DNA of 64,000 nt from assembly GCA_002415135.1 (NCBI GenBank), contig DIBY01000021.1, forward strand, positions 1 through 64,000, in the 5' to 3' direction. The notes beneath the pieces are model-generated. The model ran no database searches. It was not told the DNA's origin and worked only from the letters and a program-made list of their open reading frames with translations. Both the position numbers and the translations under genes were made by a program. Positions 26,793 through 34,697 of this stretch are shown one piece after another (within the stretch, counting starts at the first letter, position 1; every line of letters starts with the position of its first letter). This DNA is from Flavobacteriales bacterium UBA5040 (GTDB lineage Bacteria; Bacteroidota; Bacteroidia; Flavobacteriales; Weeksellaceae).

Positions 26793-27809
26793 ATGACAAT
26801 ACTCGTTACCGGCGGTCTCGGTTACATTGGTTCCCACACGGTGGTAGAACTTTTAAAAAATAATTTTCAAGTCATCATTGTTGATGATATGTCGAATTCG
26901 GAAAAATTTATTCTCGATAATATTGAAAAAGTGGCTGGAAAAAGACCCGTTTTTTTTCCTTTTGATTTGAGAAGAAAAGAATTACTTTCTCAGGTTTTCG
27001 ATGCCTATGAAATCGATGGCTGTATCAATTTCGCGGCTTTCAAAGCAGTAGGAGAGAGCCAGGAAAAACCGTTGGATTATTACGAAAACAATTTATTTTC
27101 TCTGATCAATATCCTTCAGGAATTTAAAAATAGAAATATTTCAAATTTTATTTTCAGTTCTTCCTGTACGGTTTACGGTCAGGCTGATCAACAACCGATT
27201 GATGAAAACACCCCGCTGAAAATGCCAGAATCTTCTTATGGAAAAACCAAGCAAATGGGCGAGGAGATCCTGAAAGATTTCGCCACAGCGTATCAAAAGA
27301 AAGTTTCTTTACTTCGATATTTTAATCCAATCGGATCGCATCCGACTGCTTTGTTAGGAGAATTACCAATTGGCATACCTAACAATCTGGTGCCTTTTGT
27401 GACTCAAACGGCAGCCGGAATTAGGGAAAAACTTTCGATTTTCGGAAATGACTATGAGACTGAAGATGGAACCGCAGTTCGTGATTATATTTATGTCGTA
27501 GACTTAGCAAAAGCGCATGTTAAAGCCTTGCAGAAATTGATGGCGGAAACCTCAGATACCTTAATTGATATTTATAATTTAGGAACAGGAAAAGGTTCAT
27601 CGGTTTTAGAAGTGGTTGAAGCTTTCGAAACTGCGAACGATGTAAAAGTCCCGTATCAAATCTGTGACCGACGTGATGGCGATATAACCGTCGCTTATGC
27701 CAATGCTGACAAAGCCGAAAGAGAACTTGGTTGGAAAGCCGATACTCCATTGGAAGAAGCTTTGCGCACGACCTGGGAATGGCAGAAATATCTGGAAAGC
27801 AGAAAGTAG
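26793..27809 (+). CDS. galE: UDP-glucose 4-epimerase
   Basis: A 338-residue extended short-chain dehydrogenase that interconverts UDP-glucose and UDP-galactose. It shows the NAD-binding GGLGYIGSH motif at the N-terminus, VDDMSN after strand 2, the SSSCTVYG catalytic serine region and the SYGKTK catalytic Tyr-Lys pair. RYFNPIGSHPT and YNLGTGKGSSVLEV are characteristic of GalE. Third gene of the aminotransferase group, 21 bp after the small membrane protein. Confidence 0.93.
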   Translation: MTILVTGGLGYIGSHTVVELLKNNFQVIIVDDMSNSEKFILDNIEKVAGKRPVFFPFDLRRKELLSQVFDAYEIDGCINFAAFKAVGESQEKPLDYYENNLFSLINILQEFKNRNISNFIFSSSCTVYGQADQQPIDENTPLKMPESSYGKTKQMGEEILKDFATAYQKKVSLLRYFNPIGSHPTALLGELPIGIPNNLVPFVTQTAAGIREKLSIFGNDYETEDGTAVRDYIYVVDLAKAHVKALQKLMAETSDTLIDIYNLGTGKGSSVLEVVEAFETANDVKVPYQICDRRDGDITVAYANADKAERELGWKADTPLEEALRTTWEWQKYLESRK

Positions 27810-27823
27810 AACTTTAATAAAGA

Positions 27824-27861
27824 CAAAAAAAATCCTGAAAATTAATTTTCAGGATCTTTTA
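27824..27861 (+). terminator. Bidirectional terminator between galE and TonB receptor
   Basis: ATCCTGAAAATTAATTTTCAGGAT is a perfect palindrome flanked by an A-run on one side and T-rich sequence on the other, between two converging genes. Confidence 0.85.
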
Positions 27862-27882
27862 CTTTTCTAAAGTCTAAGAATA

Positions 27883-30405
27883 TTACATTGGTGGACCTTG
27901 ATCGTCACCACCTGCATCATTCGCATTAATGTCTTTTTTACGTTTCGGTGCATCTATTTTTTCACCTTGTTTAAATCGGTAAGTTAAAGAAACATTGAAA
28001 CTTCTTGGGCTCCAGCGCATGTAAGAATCTCTCTCATAACCTGGACCGAAACTGGTGCTGTTTCTCCCTCTCGTTCCCAGAATATCCTGGATGTTAAAGG
28101 CGATGGTTCCATTGTTATTCCAGATCGTTTTGTTCGCTCCGAAATTTAAAACATACATATCTTTACTTTCACTGGAGGCCGTTTTTTGACCGCCTCTGTA
28201 GAAACCTTGAACTTGCATGCTCAATGTTTTATCAATTTTAAAACTGTTGGTTAATCTTAATCTTGTAGAAAAACCTTCGCCATCAAAAGAGAGTGGTTCG
28301 ACCATTCTGTTGGGGTCAAAGTAAGAACCTTCTGATTTGTAAGCAAAGAGATCGGCACTTGCCATAATTTTATACCAAGGGAAAAGATCTGCAGTTAAGT
28401 TTAAATCTAAACCGTAACTCGTTTCATTTCCAACGTTATAAGGACTTGTCACCAAAACATCTGATCCAATCGCCTGACTCAACAATACAAACTTCACATC
28501 GTCGGTTGTTTTTCTGTAGTACAAAGTTGGATTAATGGTGAATTTTTTCTTCTGAATGGCATATCCTAATTCAAATGAATCAATGTAAGATGGATCTAAA
28601 TCTTCATTACCACGGAACAAATTCTGACGGTTTGCCAAAGAAGTTGGGTAAGGAATCAAGAACCAAGAACGGGGTCTGTTGATCCTTCTGGAGTAATTCA
28701 ATAATAATTGATTATTAGAACTTCCTAAATCATAACTCAAAAATACACTTGGAAAAAAGCCGGTATATTCTTTCTTTTTGTTAGAAGTATTTCCGCTTAA
28801 ACTCAGATATTCAACATTGATCTGTGAATTTTCAGCTCTTAAACCTAATTGGTAACCTAGCTTGTCAAATTTACTTTTAAATTGAGCATAAGCAGCGTTG
28901 ATGGTTTCATCATAAACCGTATTTCCACTGTAAGCATCTACGATTCCGTAATTTGCACTCACATCAGTTTCGCGATTTAGAAAATCGTAATCATTGGTAT
29001 TGTTATCAATTCGATAACCTGCTTCAATTTTTGATTTCTCACCGATCGGCAATTCATAATCGATTTTACCGATGATTGATTTGTTAATGGTGCTGTTATC
29101 TCCTAAAGTTCCGTATCTAAAATAGGACTGATCGTACTCTCTGGAATCTTCTGTTGATTCGTTATTGCTTTTTTGTAAACTTAATGATAATGAGATGTTG
29201 TGTCCGGCATCATTAAATTTATGATCTAATCCAACATCACCTTGCAAAGAAAGATTGGTACTGGTTCCTAAAGCCGCCGTTTGTGAATTGGTAGTTAAAA
29301 TACGGGAAGCATCATAGTTATTGTTATCAACTCTATTGTTGCTCTCACTCGAAAAATTTCTAACCATTCCCGATAAGTTGATCGAAGTTTTCTCCGTTAA
29401 ATCAACTGCGAAACCTGCAGTTGCATTATAGAAATTACTTTCGCTTTTATTACGTGAATTTTGTTCGAAATATCTTGTAGTTGCTCCGGTTGTTGTGTCA
29501 AAGAAACGAGTGTCACTATCGCTTTTTCCTTCACCTTCCCGGTAACCACCGCCACCATTTAAAAACCATGTCCAGCTTCCTTTTTTCCAGCTAAGATTCG
29601 TGTTTAAATTGGTACTTGGTAAATATCCTAAACTTCCGGTAACGCTTCCGTTGAAGCCCATTCCTTTCGATTTCTTTAAAATAATATTTAAGATCCCTGC
29701 CGTTCCGCTGGCTTCAAATTTTGAAGATGGATTGGTAATTACTTCAATTCTCTCAATTTGATCTGCTGGAATAGATTGTAATCCATTGGCGCCGCTGTCG
29801 ATGCCCAACATAGAAGAGGGTTTTCCATTAATTAAAAACTTAACGTTGGAGTTCCCACGCATGGACACCGTACCATCGGTTTCTACAGAAACGGAAGGAA
29901 CGTTTGCTAAAACATCCTGCAGATTTCCACCTTTACTGATAAGGTCGGTGGAAGGATCGTAAACCTTTTTGTCTAATTCTACACGGTAAGGTTTTACCGC
30001 ACTTGCAGTAATGGTCACGCCCTCGATATCTTTGGTTCTGCCATTCGTAGCCGAGCTTTCAGAAGATACGGTGAAATTTCCAAGACTTCCACCCGCTGAA
30101 ATTTGTTTATTTAAAGTCGATTTCTTAAAGTCGATCGCGTCAATTGTAATATCGTAATTTCCTGGAGTCAATGCCAGTTGGTAATTTCCTTTATCATCTG
30201 TTAACGTGGCATCACTGAAAAGTTTATTTGCTTTGTTGCTGAAGGTAACTGAAGCATAAGGAACAGCGTTTTTTTGCTGATCAACAATTTTTCCGCTTAC
30301 ATTCATTTTCTGCTGGGCAAACGCTAAACTCGCAGCACCCAGAACGAAGGCAAGCCCTAAAGTCCTTTTTTTAATAATTGATGAAATCTCAATTTTGTTC
30401 GTCAT
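27883..30405 (-). CDS. TonB-dependent receptor / outer-membrane beta-barrel family protein
   Basis: An 840-residue outer-membrane protein. After a signal peptide ending at ASLAFAQ comes a carboxypeptidase-regulatory-like domain (about 35-115, SGKIVDQQKNAVPYASV). Next is a plug domain (about 125-235, LQDVLANVPSVSVETDGTV, KFLINGKPSSMLG, RIEVITNPSSKFEASGTAG). A 22-strand-type barrel follows, ending in the aromatic/Arg pattern FNVSLTYRFKQG and a charged tail. The family is widespread in Bacteroidetes as TonB-linked importers of unknown ligand. Its operon partner (SusD-like) is absent, so it is not a classical SusCD pair. Confidence 0.88.
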   Translation of the reverse strand: MTNKIEISSIIKKRTLGLAFVLGAASLAFAQQKMNVSGKIVDQQKNAVPYASVTFSNKANKLFSDATLTDDKGNYQLALTPGNYDITIDAIDFKKSTLNKQISAGGSLGNFTVSSESSATNGRTKDIEGVTITASAVKPYRVELDKKVYDPSTDLISKGGNLQDVLANVPSVSVETDGTVSMRGNSNVKFLINGKPSSMLGIDSGANGLQSIPADQIERIEVITNPSSKFEASGTAGILNIILKKSKGMGFNGSVTGSLGYLPSTNLNTNLSWKKGSWTWFLNGGGGYREGEGKSDSDTRFFDTTTGATTRYFEQNSRNKSESNFYNATAGFAVDLTEKTSINLSGMVRNFSSESNNRVDNNNYDASRILTTNSQTAALGTSTNLSLQGDVGLDHKFNDAGHNISLSLSLQKSNNESTEDSREYDQSYFRYGTLGDNSTINKSIIGKIDYELPIGEKSKIEAGYRIDNNTNDYDFLNRETDVSANYGIVDAYSGNTVYDETINAAYAQFKSKFDKLGYQLGLRAENSQINVEYLSLSGNTSNKKKEYTGFFPSVFLSYDLGSSNNQLLLNYSRRINRPRSWFLIPYPTSLANRQNLFRGNEDLDPSYIDSFELGYAIQKKKFTINPTLYYRKTTDDVKFVLLSQAIGSDVLVTSPYNVGNETSYGLDLNLTADLFPWYKIMASADLFAYKSEGSYFDPNRMVEPLSFDGEGFSTRLRLTNSFKIDKTLSMQVQGFYRGGQKTASSESKDMYVLNFGANKTIWNNNGTIAFNIQDILGTRGRNSTSFGPGYERDSYMRWSPRSFNVSLTYRFKQGEKIDAPKRKKDINANDAGGDDQGPPM

Positions 30406-30522
30406 AATTTTAGTTTAAGCTATACTGATTGCTTTTTTTAACAAAAGTTAAATTAAATGTTTATTTAATATTTTTAATTTTAAAAGATCCCAAATTCTGC
30501 ATTCAGGATGTTTTCAAGTTTC

Positions 30523-31560
30523 TTATTTGATGTTTTTAGAATTCAGCCAATCCTGATATTTCTTCGCATTCACTGCATGTTCGGCAGCGTTTGCCGTAAA
30601 CTTATGAAAGCCAAATCGCGCTGGATCTGCACACATATAAATGAAATCGTTTGATTGTGCATTTAAAACGGCATCCACAGAGTTTTTGTCAACCATACAA
30701 ATTGGTCCAGGTGGAATTCCTGAGGAATAGTAAGTATTGTAAGGTGATGGCTCTCGCAGATGTTTGAAGAAAACCCGTTTGATCGGATCGCCTTGAAAAT
30801 TATTTGCTTTGCTTACTGCATAGATCACCGTAGGATCACTTTGCAGTTTCATTCCTTTGCGGTGACGGTTTAAATACAAGCCAGCTACCGTTTTCATCTC
30901 ATCTGGTTTTCCCCCCGTTTCTTTATAAACTAAAGAAGCCAAAGCGTAAACCTGATCACGACTTAATCTCAGACTTTGCTCTTTCGCTTTTCTTTCGGCA
31001 TTCCAGAATCCATTGTAATCGTCTTCGAATTTTTTGAAGAATTCTTGTGGCGTTACCGTCCAGAAAAAATTATAAGTGTCAATAAAGAAATATTTTTTTA
31101 AATCTTCTGCATTGTTCAATCCTTTGGTCGTTGCAATTTTATTTAAATCGGTGGCGAATCTTATTGAATCGAGTTCCGTCTTTAAAGCGACTTTCCCAAC
31201 CATTTGATAAACAGTGAAGAAATCGCCAATTCTAAAAGTGTTTTCAGTTTGGTTACCGGCTTTGATCATGTTAACTAAATCGGTATTGTTCGTTCCGGAT
31301 TTAATTCGGTATCGACCAGCACTGAAAAATTTATCCATGTTTTTGCTCTTCGCAACTTCGGAAAACTGTTCCTTGTTTTTGACGTAAGGCGAAATGGAAT
31401 CTAAAATAGAATTGAAATTAGCAGAATTTGGAATTAATACATAACCTTCTTTTGCTACGTTATTTCCGTAAAATTTCTGATAATATTGATATCCGAAAAA
31501 ACTTCCGATGGCAAAAAGTAGAAACACAATTACTGCGATAATTCCTTTACTTTTATTCAT
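30523..31560 (-). CDS. mltG: Endolytic peptidoglycan transglycosylase MltG
   Basis: A 345-residue inner-membrane-anchored lytic transglycosylase that cuts nascent glycan strands and so helps to set strand length. There is one N-terminal transmembrane helix (IIAVIVFLLFAIGSFFGY). The YceG/MltG domain carries LASLVYKETGGKPDEM with the catalytic glutamate, QSDPTVIYA, and the C-terminal SPYNTYYSSGIPPGPI. It lies 15 bp after dapF in the same direction, so the two form an envelope-biogenesis operon. Confidence 0.94.
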   Translation of the reverse strand: MNKSKGIIAVIVFLLFAIGSFFGYQYYQKFYGNNVAKEGYVLIPNSANFNSILDSISPYVKNKEQFSEVAKSKNMDKFFSAGRYRIKSGTNNTDLVNMIKAGNQTENTFRIGDFFTVYQMVGKVALKTELDSIRFATDLNKIATTKGLNNAEDLKKYFFIDTYNFFWTVTPQEFFKKFEDDYNGFWNAERKAKEQSLRLSRDQVYALASLVYKETGGKPDEMKTVAGLYLNRHRKGMKLQSDPTVIYAVSKANNFQGDPIKRVFFKHLREPSPYNTYYSSGIPPGPICMVDKNSVDAVLNAQSNDFIYMCADPARFGFHKFTANAAEHAVNAKKYQDWLNSKNIK

Positions 31561-31575
31561 ATTCTAAGTACAGAT

Positions 31576-32352
31576 TTATAAATTGATTTTACCTTTAAAA
31601 ACTTGTTTTGCAGGACCTTCTAGCCAAATGTTTTTGAAAGTTTCTCCCTCTTGATCTGCATAAACTTTCAACTTACCACCCAAAACATTTACGTTTACTG
31701 AAGGTTGATTTTTATCTTTCAGAAAAACCAAAGCCGAGGCTGTTGCTCCTGTTCCACAACTGAAAGTTTCGTCTTCAACGCCTCTCTCATAGGTTCTAAT
31801 GAAGATTTCGTTTTCAGAAATTTCTTCGACAAAATTCACATTGATTCCTTCCTGACAATAAGACGCAGAATTTCTGATTTTGTTACCGTTTTCGAAAACT
31901 TTATATTGATCTACGTTTTCTACAAAGGTTACGTAGTGCGGAGAACCTGTATTTAATTCAAAATCGCCATCAATATTTTTAATGGAATCCACGTCGATCA
32001 TCTTCAGTTTAATAATTCCATTATGAATTTCGGCTTCGTGTAAACCGTCGATTGCCGTGAAGGTTGTTTGGTCTTCGAAGACGTCGAGAAAGTGAGCGAA
32101 GGCTACAAGACATCTACCACCGTTTCCGCACATAGTACTTTCGTTTCCGTCGGAATTATAATAAACCATTTTGAAATCAGCCGTGGGATCATTTTCCAAT
32201 AAAATCAATCCATCGCCACCGATACCGAAGCGACGGTCGCAAAGCGATTCAATGATTTTTTTGTCTTTTGGAAACTGAAGATCACGATTGTCAATCATGA
32301 CGAAATCGTTTCCTGTTCCTTGATATTTGAAAAAGTCGATGGTATTTTGCAT
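31576..32352 (-). CDS. dapF: Diaminopimelate epimerase
   Basis: A 258-residue epimerase converting LL- to meso-diaminopimelate for lysine and peptidoglycan synthesis. The two catalytic cysteines are C75 (TMCGNGGRC) and C199 (SCGTGATAS). The N-terminal FFKYQGTGNDFVMID is the family opening. The ATG at 32352 is chosen, since eight extra upstream codons in frame are not part of the family. It precedes mltG. Confidence 0.95.
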   Translation of the reverse strand: MQNTIDFFKYQGTGNDFVMIDNRDLQFPKDKKIIESLCDRRFGIGGDGLILLENDPTADFKMVYYNSDGNESTMCGNGGRCLVAFAHFLDVFEDQTTFTAIDGLHEAEIHNGIIKLKMIDVDSIKNIDGDFELNTGSPHYVTFVENVDQYKVFENGNKIRNSASYCQEGINVNFVEEISENEIFIRTYERGVEDETFSCGTGATASALVFLKDKNQPSVNVNVLGGKLKVYADQEGETFKNIWLEGPAKQVFKGKINL

Positions 32353-32389
32353 AAAATAAAAGGTTTTTATCCTCATAATTTTGGGACTG

Positions 32390-32397
32390 CAAAGATA
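32390..32397 (-). promoter_or_regulatory. TAnnTTTG -7 box of dapF-mltG
   Basis: Minus-strand TATCTTTG followed by CAG, 37 bp before the dapF ATG. Confidence 0.5.
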
Positions 32398-32550
32398 CTT
32401 AAATCTTTATGATACGTTAAACTCACTAATAGTTTGTATCATTTGCTGTGATGCAGTTGATGGGCTTTTTTCCATTAAAAATAAATTTTGATTTCTCATT
32501 CTAATTTAGGCGAAAAAATAGCTAACGGTTAGACTTTCTTTATTGAATGA

Positions 32551-33147
32551 TTATTGAGGAATTAGTTTGAATTTTCCTTCCTTCGAAATCTCGTAGGTTG
32601 TTACTGTTCTGGTCGGTTCATCGGTCATGTAATTCCAATCTTCAACTATTATTTTGTTTTGATCGACAGAACTCGTTTTTCTAAATGCAGATTCAGCGAT
32701 CTCATCATAAGCGATATCTAACTGATCGATAATTTGATCATTTTTGCCAATATTGAGTAACGTGGTAAACAGTTCGTGTTCTCCTTGATAGTAAGAAATT
32801 ACAACTGACTGAAATCTTTCTGAAAAATCGAGTTGATATCTTAATCTGCTATTTTCTATTGCAGATTGATCTTTTTTAAATGCAATTTTCTTAAAAAATA
32901 AATCATTTTTAATTCCTTGTTGGTGATTATAATTATCAAAATTGGTGGAATCTACCAGCGGTAGACTTTTGTATGATAAATCTGGAAATTGTTTATTAAT
33001 CGTGTTAAGAATATTTTTCTCTTTAACAACCGATACGGAATCCTTTAAGATTTTTGTTTCCGTAGAAGAAGATTGGTTTTTTGAAGATTTTTCTTGACAA
33101 CCTGTGGTCGCGAAAATAACTGCTAATATTAAAATAGGAAGTTTCAT
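32551..33147 (-). CDS. Hypothetical lipoprotein
   Basis: A 198-residue protein with the lipoprotein signal MKLPILILAVIFATTGC. I do not recognise a family. The mature part is polar, with a serine/lysine-rich linker (about 18-45) and a mixed alpha/beta body with a C-terminal TRTVTTYEISKEGKFKLIPQ. It follows pnuC by 33 bp on the same strand and should share its promoter, so it may belong to the same regulon. Confidence 0.7.
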   Translation of the reverse strand: MKLPILILAVIFATTGCQEKSSKNQSSSTETKILKDSVSVVKEKNILNTINKQFPDLSYKSLPLVDSTNFDNYNHQQGIKNDLFFKKIAFKKDQSAIENSRLRYQLDFSERFQSVVISYYQGEHELFTTLLNIGKNDQIIDQLDIAYDEIAESAFRKTSSVDQNKIIVEDWNYMTDEPTRTVTTYEISKEGKFKLIPQ

Positions 33148-33180
33148 ATCGAGTGTTTGATTTTTAGAAGCATCGTAGTT

Positions 33181-33861
33181 TTAAATTACATCATCAGCAT
33201 GTTGAAGTCGATGTCCTTTCTTCCATTCTAAATAACCGATAACTGCCATGGCCGTAAATACAAAATATTGAATAGAGGTGATTCCCAAACCTTTGTATAT
33301 CATCATCGGAACGCAAATGATATCGCCCACAATCCAGAAGATCCAGTTTTCGATTTTTCGTTTTGCCATAAGCCACATTCCAACCAAAAAGATTGCCGTC
33401 ACAAAAACATCCAACCAGTTCGCCCAATCCAGATGATACAATCCAAGTTGCACATTTTCCATGGAGAAATGATTGTCGATAAAAGGTTTGTAATAATAGA
33501 CAAGAGTTACAAGAAATATACTGATGAAAAATAATAATCCAGAGAAGATCCATTCTTTTCTTGTCGCCCAGGAAACCTCAACATGGATATTATCTTCCGA
33601 ACTTTTCGACCAAAGAAACCAACCGTAAATACTCATCACCGTATAATAGAAATTGATCATCATGTCACCAAGCAGTCCGAATTTATAAAGAATATAAACG
33701 TAGAGCACGGTTGAAACGATTCCTGTCGGATACACCCAGATGTTTTTTTTAATGGAAAAGAAAACACTTAACAAACCAAAAATCGTGGCAATAACTTCTA
33801 AAACGATTTGGTAAGTTTCGTAAGTCGCATAAGGTTTCAGGAACAAGTCGTATAAATTCAT
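33181..33861 (-). CDS. pnuC: PnuC-family nicotinamide riboside (or related vitamin) transporter
   Basis: A 226-residue inner-membrane facilitator with about seven helices. Recognisable segments are SIKKNIWVYPTGIVS, MMINFYYTVMSIYGWFLW, and IENWIFWIVGDIICVPMMIYKGL with the conserved WxxxD region. PnuC imports nicotinamide riboside for NAD synthesis. Close relatives carry riboflavin or thiamine, and the sequence alone does not decide. The start codon is 5 bp after a TAnnTTTG box. The gene is divergent from the heme-binding lipoprotein, sharing a promoter region with a Crp-like palindrome. I see no TPP or other known riboswitch core in the leader. Confidence 0.88.
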   Translation of the reverse strand: MNLYDLFLKPYATYETYQIVLEVIATIFGLLSVFFSIKKNIWVYPTGIVSTVLYVYILYKFGLLGDMMINFYYTVMSIYGWFLWSKSSEDNIHVEVSWATRKEWIFSGLLFFISIFLVTLVYYYKPFIDNHFSMENVQLGLYHLDWANWLDVFVTAIFLVGMWLMAKRKIENWIFWIVGDIICVPMMIYKGLGITSIQYFVFTAMAVIGYLEWKKGHRLQHADDVI

Positions 33862-33866
33862 GTTTC

Positions 33867-33874
33867 CAAAGATA
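33867..33874 (-). promoter_or_regulatory. TAnnTTTG -7 box of pnuC
   Basis: Minus-strand TATCTTTG. It is part of a 13-bp arm (33867-33879) that repeats exactly and inverted at 33931-33943, where the second copy forms the -7 box of the divergent gene. Confidence 0.6.
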
Positions 33875-33898
33875 AGAATTTCGATGAAAAAATAGATG

Positions 33899-33914
33899 TG
33901 TGACTTCGGTCACA
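33899..33914. promoter_or_regulatory. Crp/Fnr-type operator between pnuC and heme lipoprotein
   Basis: Perfect palindrome TGTGAC-TTCG-GTCACA, identical to the TGTGA-N6-TCACA pattern bound by Crp. Its centre (33906.5) lies 29.5 bp from the plus-strand -7 box and 32.5 bp from the minus-strand box. Similar sites at 42762 and 46302 have the same 29.5-bp offset. Confidence 0.7.
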
Positions 33915-33935
33915 GATGGTGTTGAAAACCATTCT

Positions 33936-33943
33936 TATCTTTG
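33936..33943 (+). promoter_or_regulatory. TAnnTTTG -7 box of heme-binding lipoprotein gene
   Basis: TATCTTTG on the plus strand, mirror image of the pnuC box. There is no TTG at the -33 spacing, as expected for an activator-dependent promoter. The leader would be about 100 nt. Confidence 0.6.
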
Positions 33944-34045
33944 AATCAAATTAAAGGTCATGAAATCGCCATTTCTAAATTTGGTAAATAAATTCTACTA
34001 AAGATGAGCGATACCATTTGACCTTAAAAAAATAAATATCTACAA

Positions 34046-34624
34046 ATGAAAAAAGTTTTGTTATTAGGAAGCGTCGCAATATTGTTTATGCAATGTGGAA
34101 ATAAAGTGATGAAGCCAGAAGTTTCGAACAAAGGAATCTCACTAGAAAAATCAGAAATCAGATCTGATTCACTTCACAGTTACGCTACAGCAACCAAGAA
34201 ACTTTTGATGAAAAATGTAGGCGAACAAATGCAGAAAGGCGGACCAGAATCGGCTTTGGAATTTTGTAATATCGAGGCTATGCCTTTAACAAAATCGATG
34301 TCCGATAAACATGGTTTGACTATTTCCAGAGTTTCTGATAAAAGGCGCAATCCTAAAAATGATGCTAATGCAGAAGAGTTGCAGTTGATCGAGCAATATA
34401 AAAAGCAATTGTTAGCAGGTGAACTTTTAAAACCAGTTCGCACCGAAACTCATTATTATGAACCATTGGTTACAAATGTAATGTGTTTGCAATGTCATGG
34501 TGAACCTGGAAAAAATGTTCAACCAAAAGTAGCAGCGAAAATTGCAGAATTATATCCAAATGATTTAGCCTTAGGTTACAAAGAAAACGAGGTCCGTGGA
34601 CTGATCAGTATTAAAACTAAATAG
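34046..34624 (+). CDS. c-type heme-binding lipoprotein, DUF3365 (Tll0287-like)
   Basis: A 192-residue lipoprotein (signal MKKVLLLGSVAILFMQC). The body has the Tll0287-like arrangement: ESALEFCN at about residues 70-77, a SDKRRNPKNDAN segment, and a C-terminal heme c motif CLQCH (C147, C150, H151). DUF3365 proteins are periplasmic heme-binding modules, often sensory or electron-transfer. It is divergent from pnuC over a Crp/Fnr-type site, so redox or respiratory regulation is plausible. Confidence 0.82.
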   Translation: MKKVLLLGSVAILFMQCGNKVMKPEVSNKGISLEKSEIRSDSLHSYATATKKLLMKNVGEQMQKGGPESALEFCNIEAMPLTKSMSDKHGLTISRVSDKRRNPKNDANAEELQLIEQYKKQLLAGELLKPVRTETHYYEPLVTNVMCLQCHGEPGKNVQPKVAAKIAELYPNDLALGYKENEVRGLISIKTK

Positions 34625-34655
34625 TTTATTTCCATATTTTTATTTGTTAAGATAG

Positions 34656-34687
34656 ACCGTCGCATTTCTGTGGCGGTTTATTTTTTG
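34656..34687 (+). terminator. Terminator after heme lipoprotein gene
   Basis: ACCGTCGCA and TGTGGCGGT pair over nine positions (two wobbles) around TTTC, then TTATTTTTT. Confidence 0.7.
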
Positions 34688-34697
34688 TCATCCACAC

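Noticed and set aside
27883..30405. SusCD-type polysaccharide utilisation locus
   Set aside because: No SusD-like lipoprotein or glycoside hydrolases accompany the TonB receptor. The glycan genes in the window are for glycogen and nucleotide sugars.
33862..33950. Riboswitch (TPP or NAD type) in the pnuC leader
   Set aside because: No conserved TPP core is present. The inverted arms are better explained as two outward-facing TAnnTTTG boxes and the middle stem as a Crp-type operator. The pnuC mRNA is predicted to start downstream of the structure.
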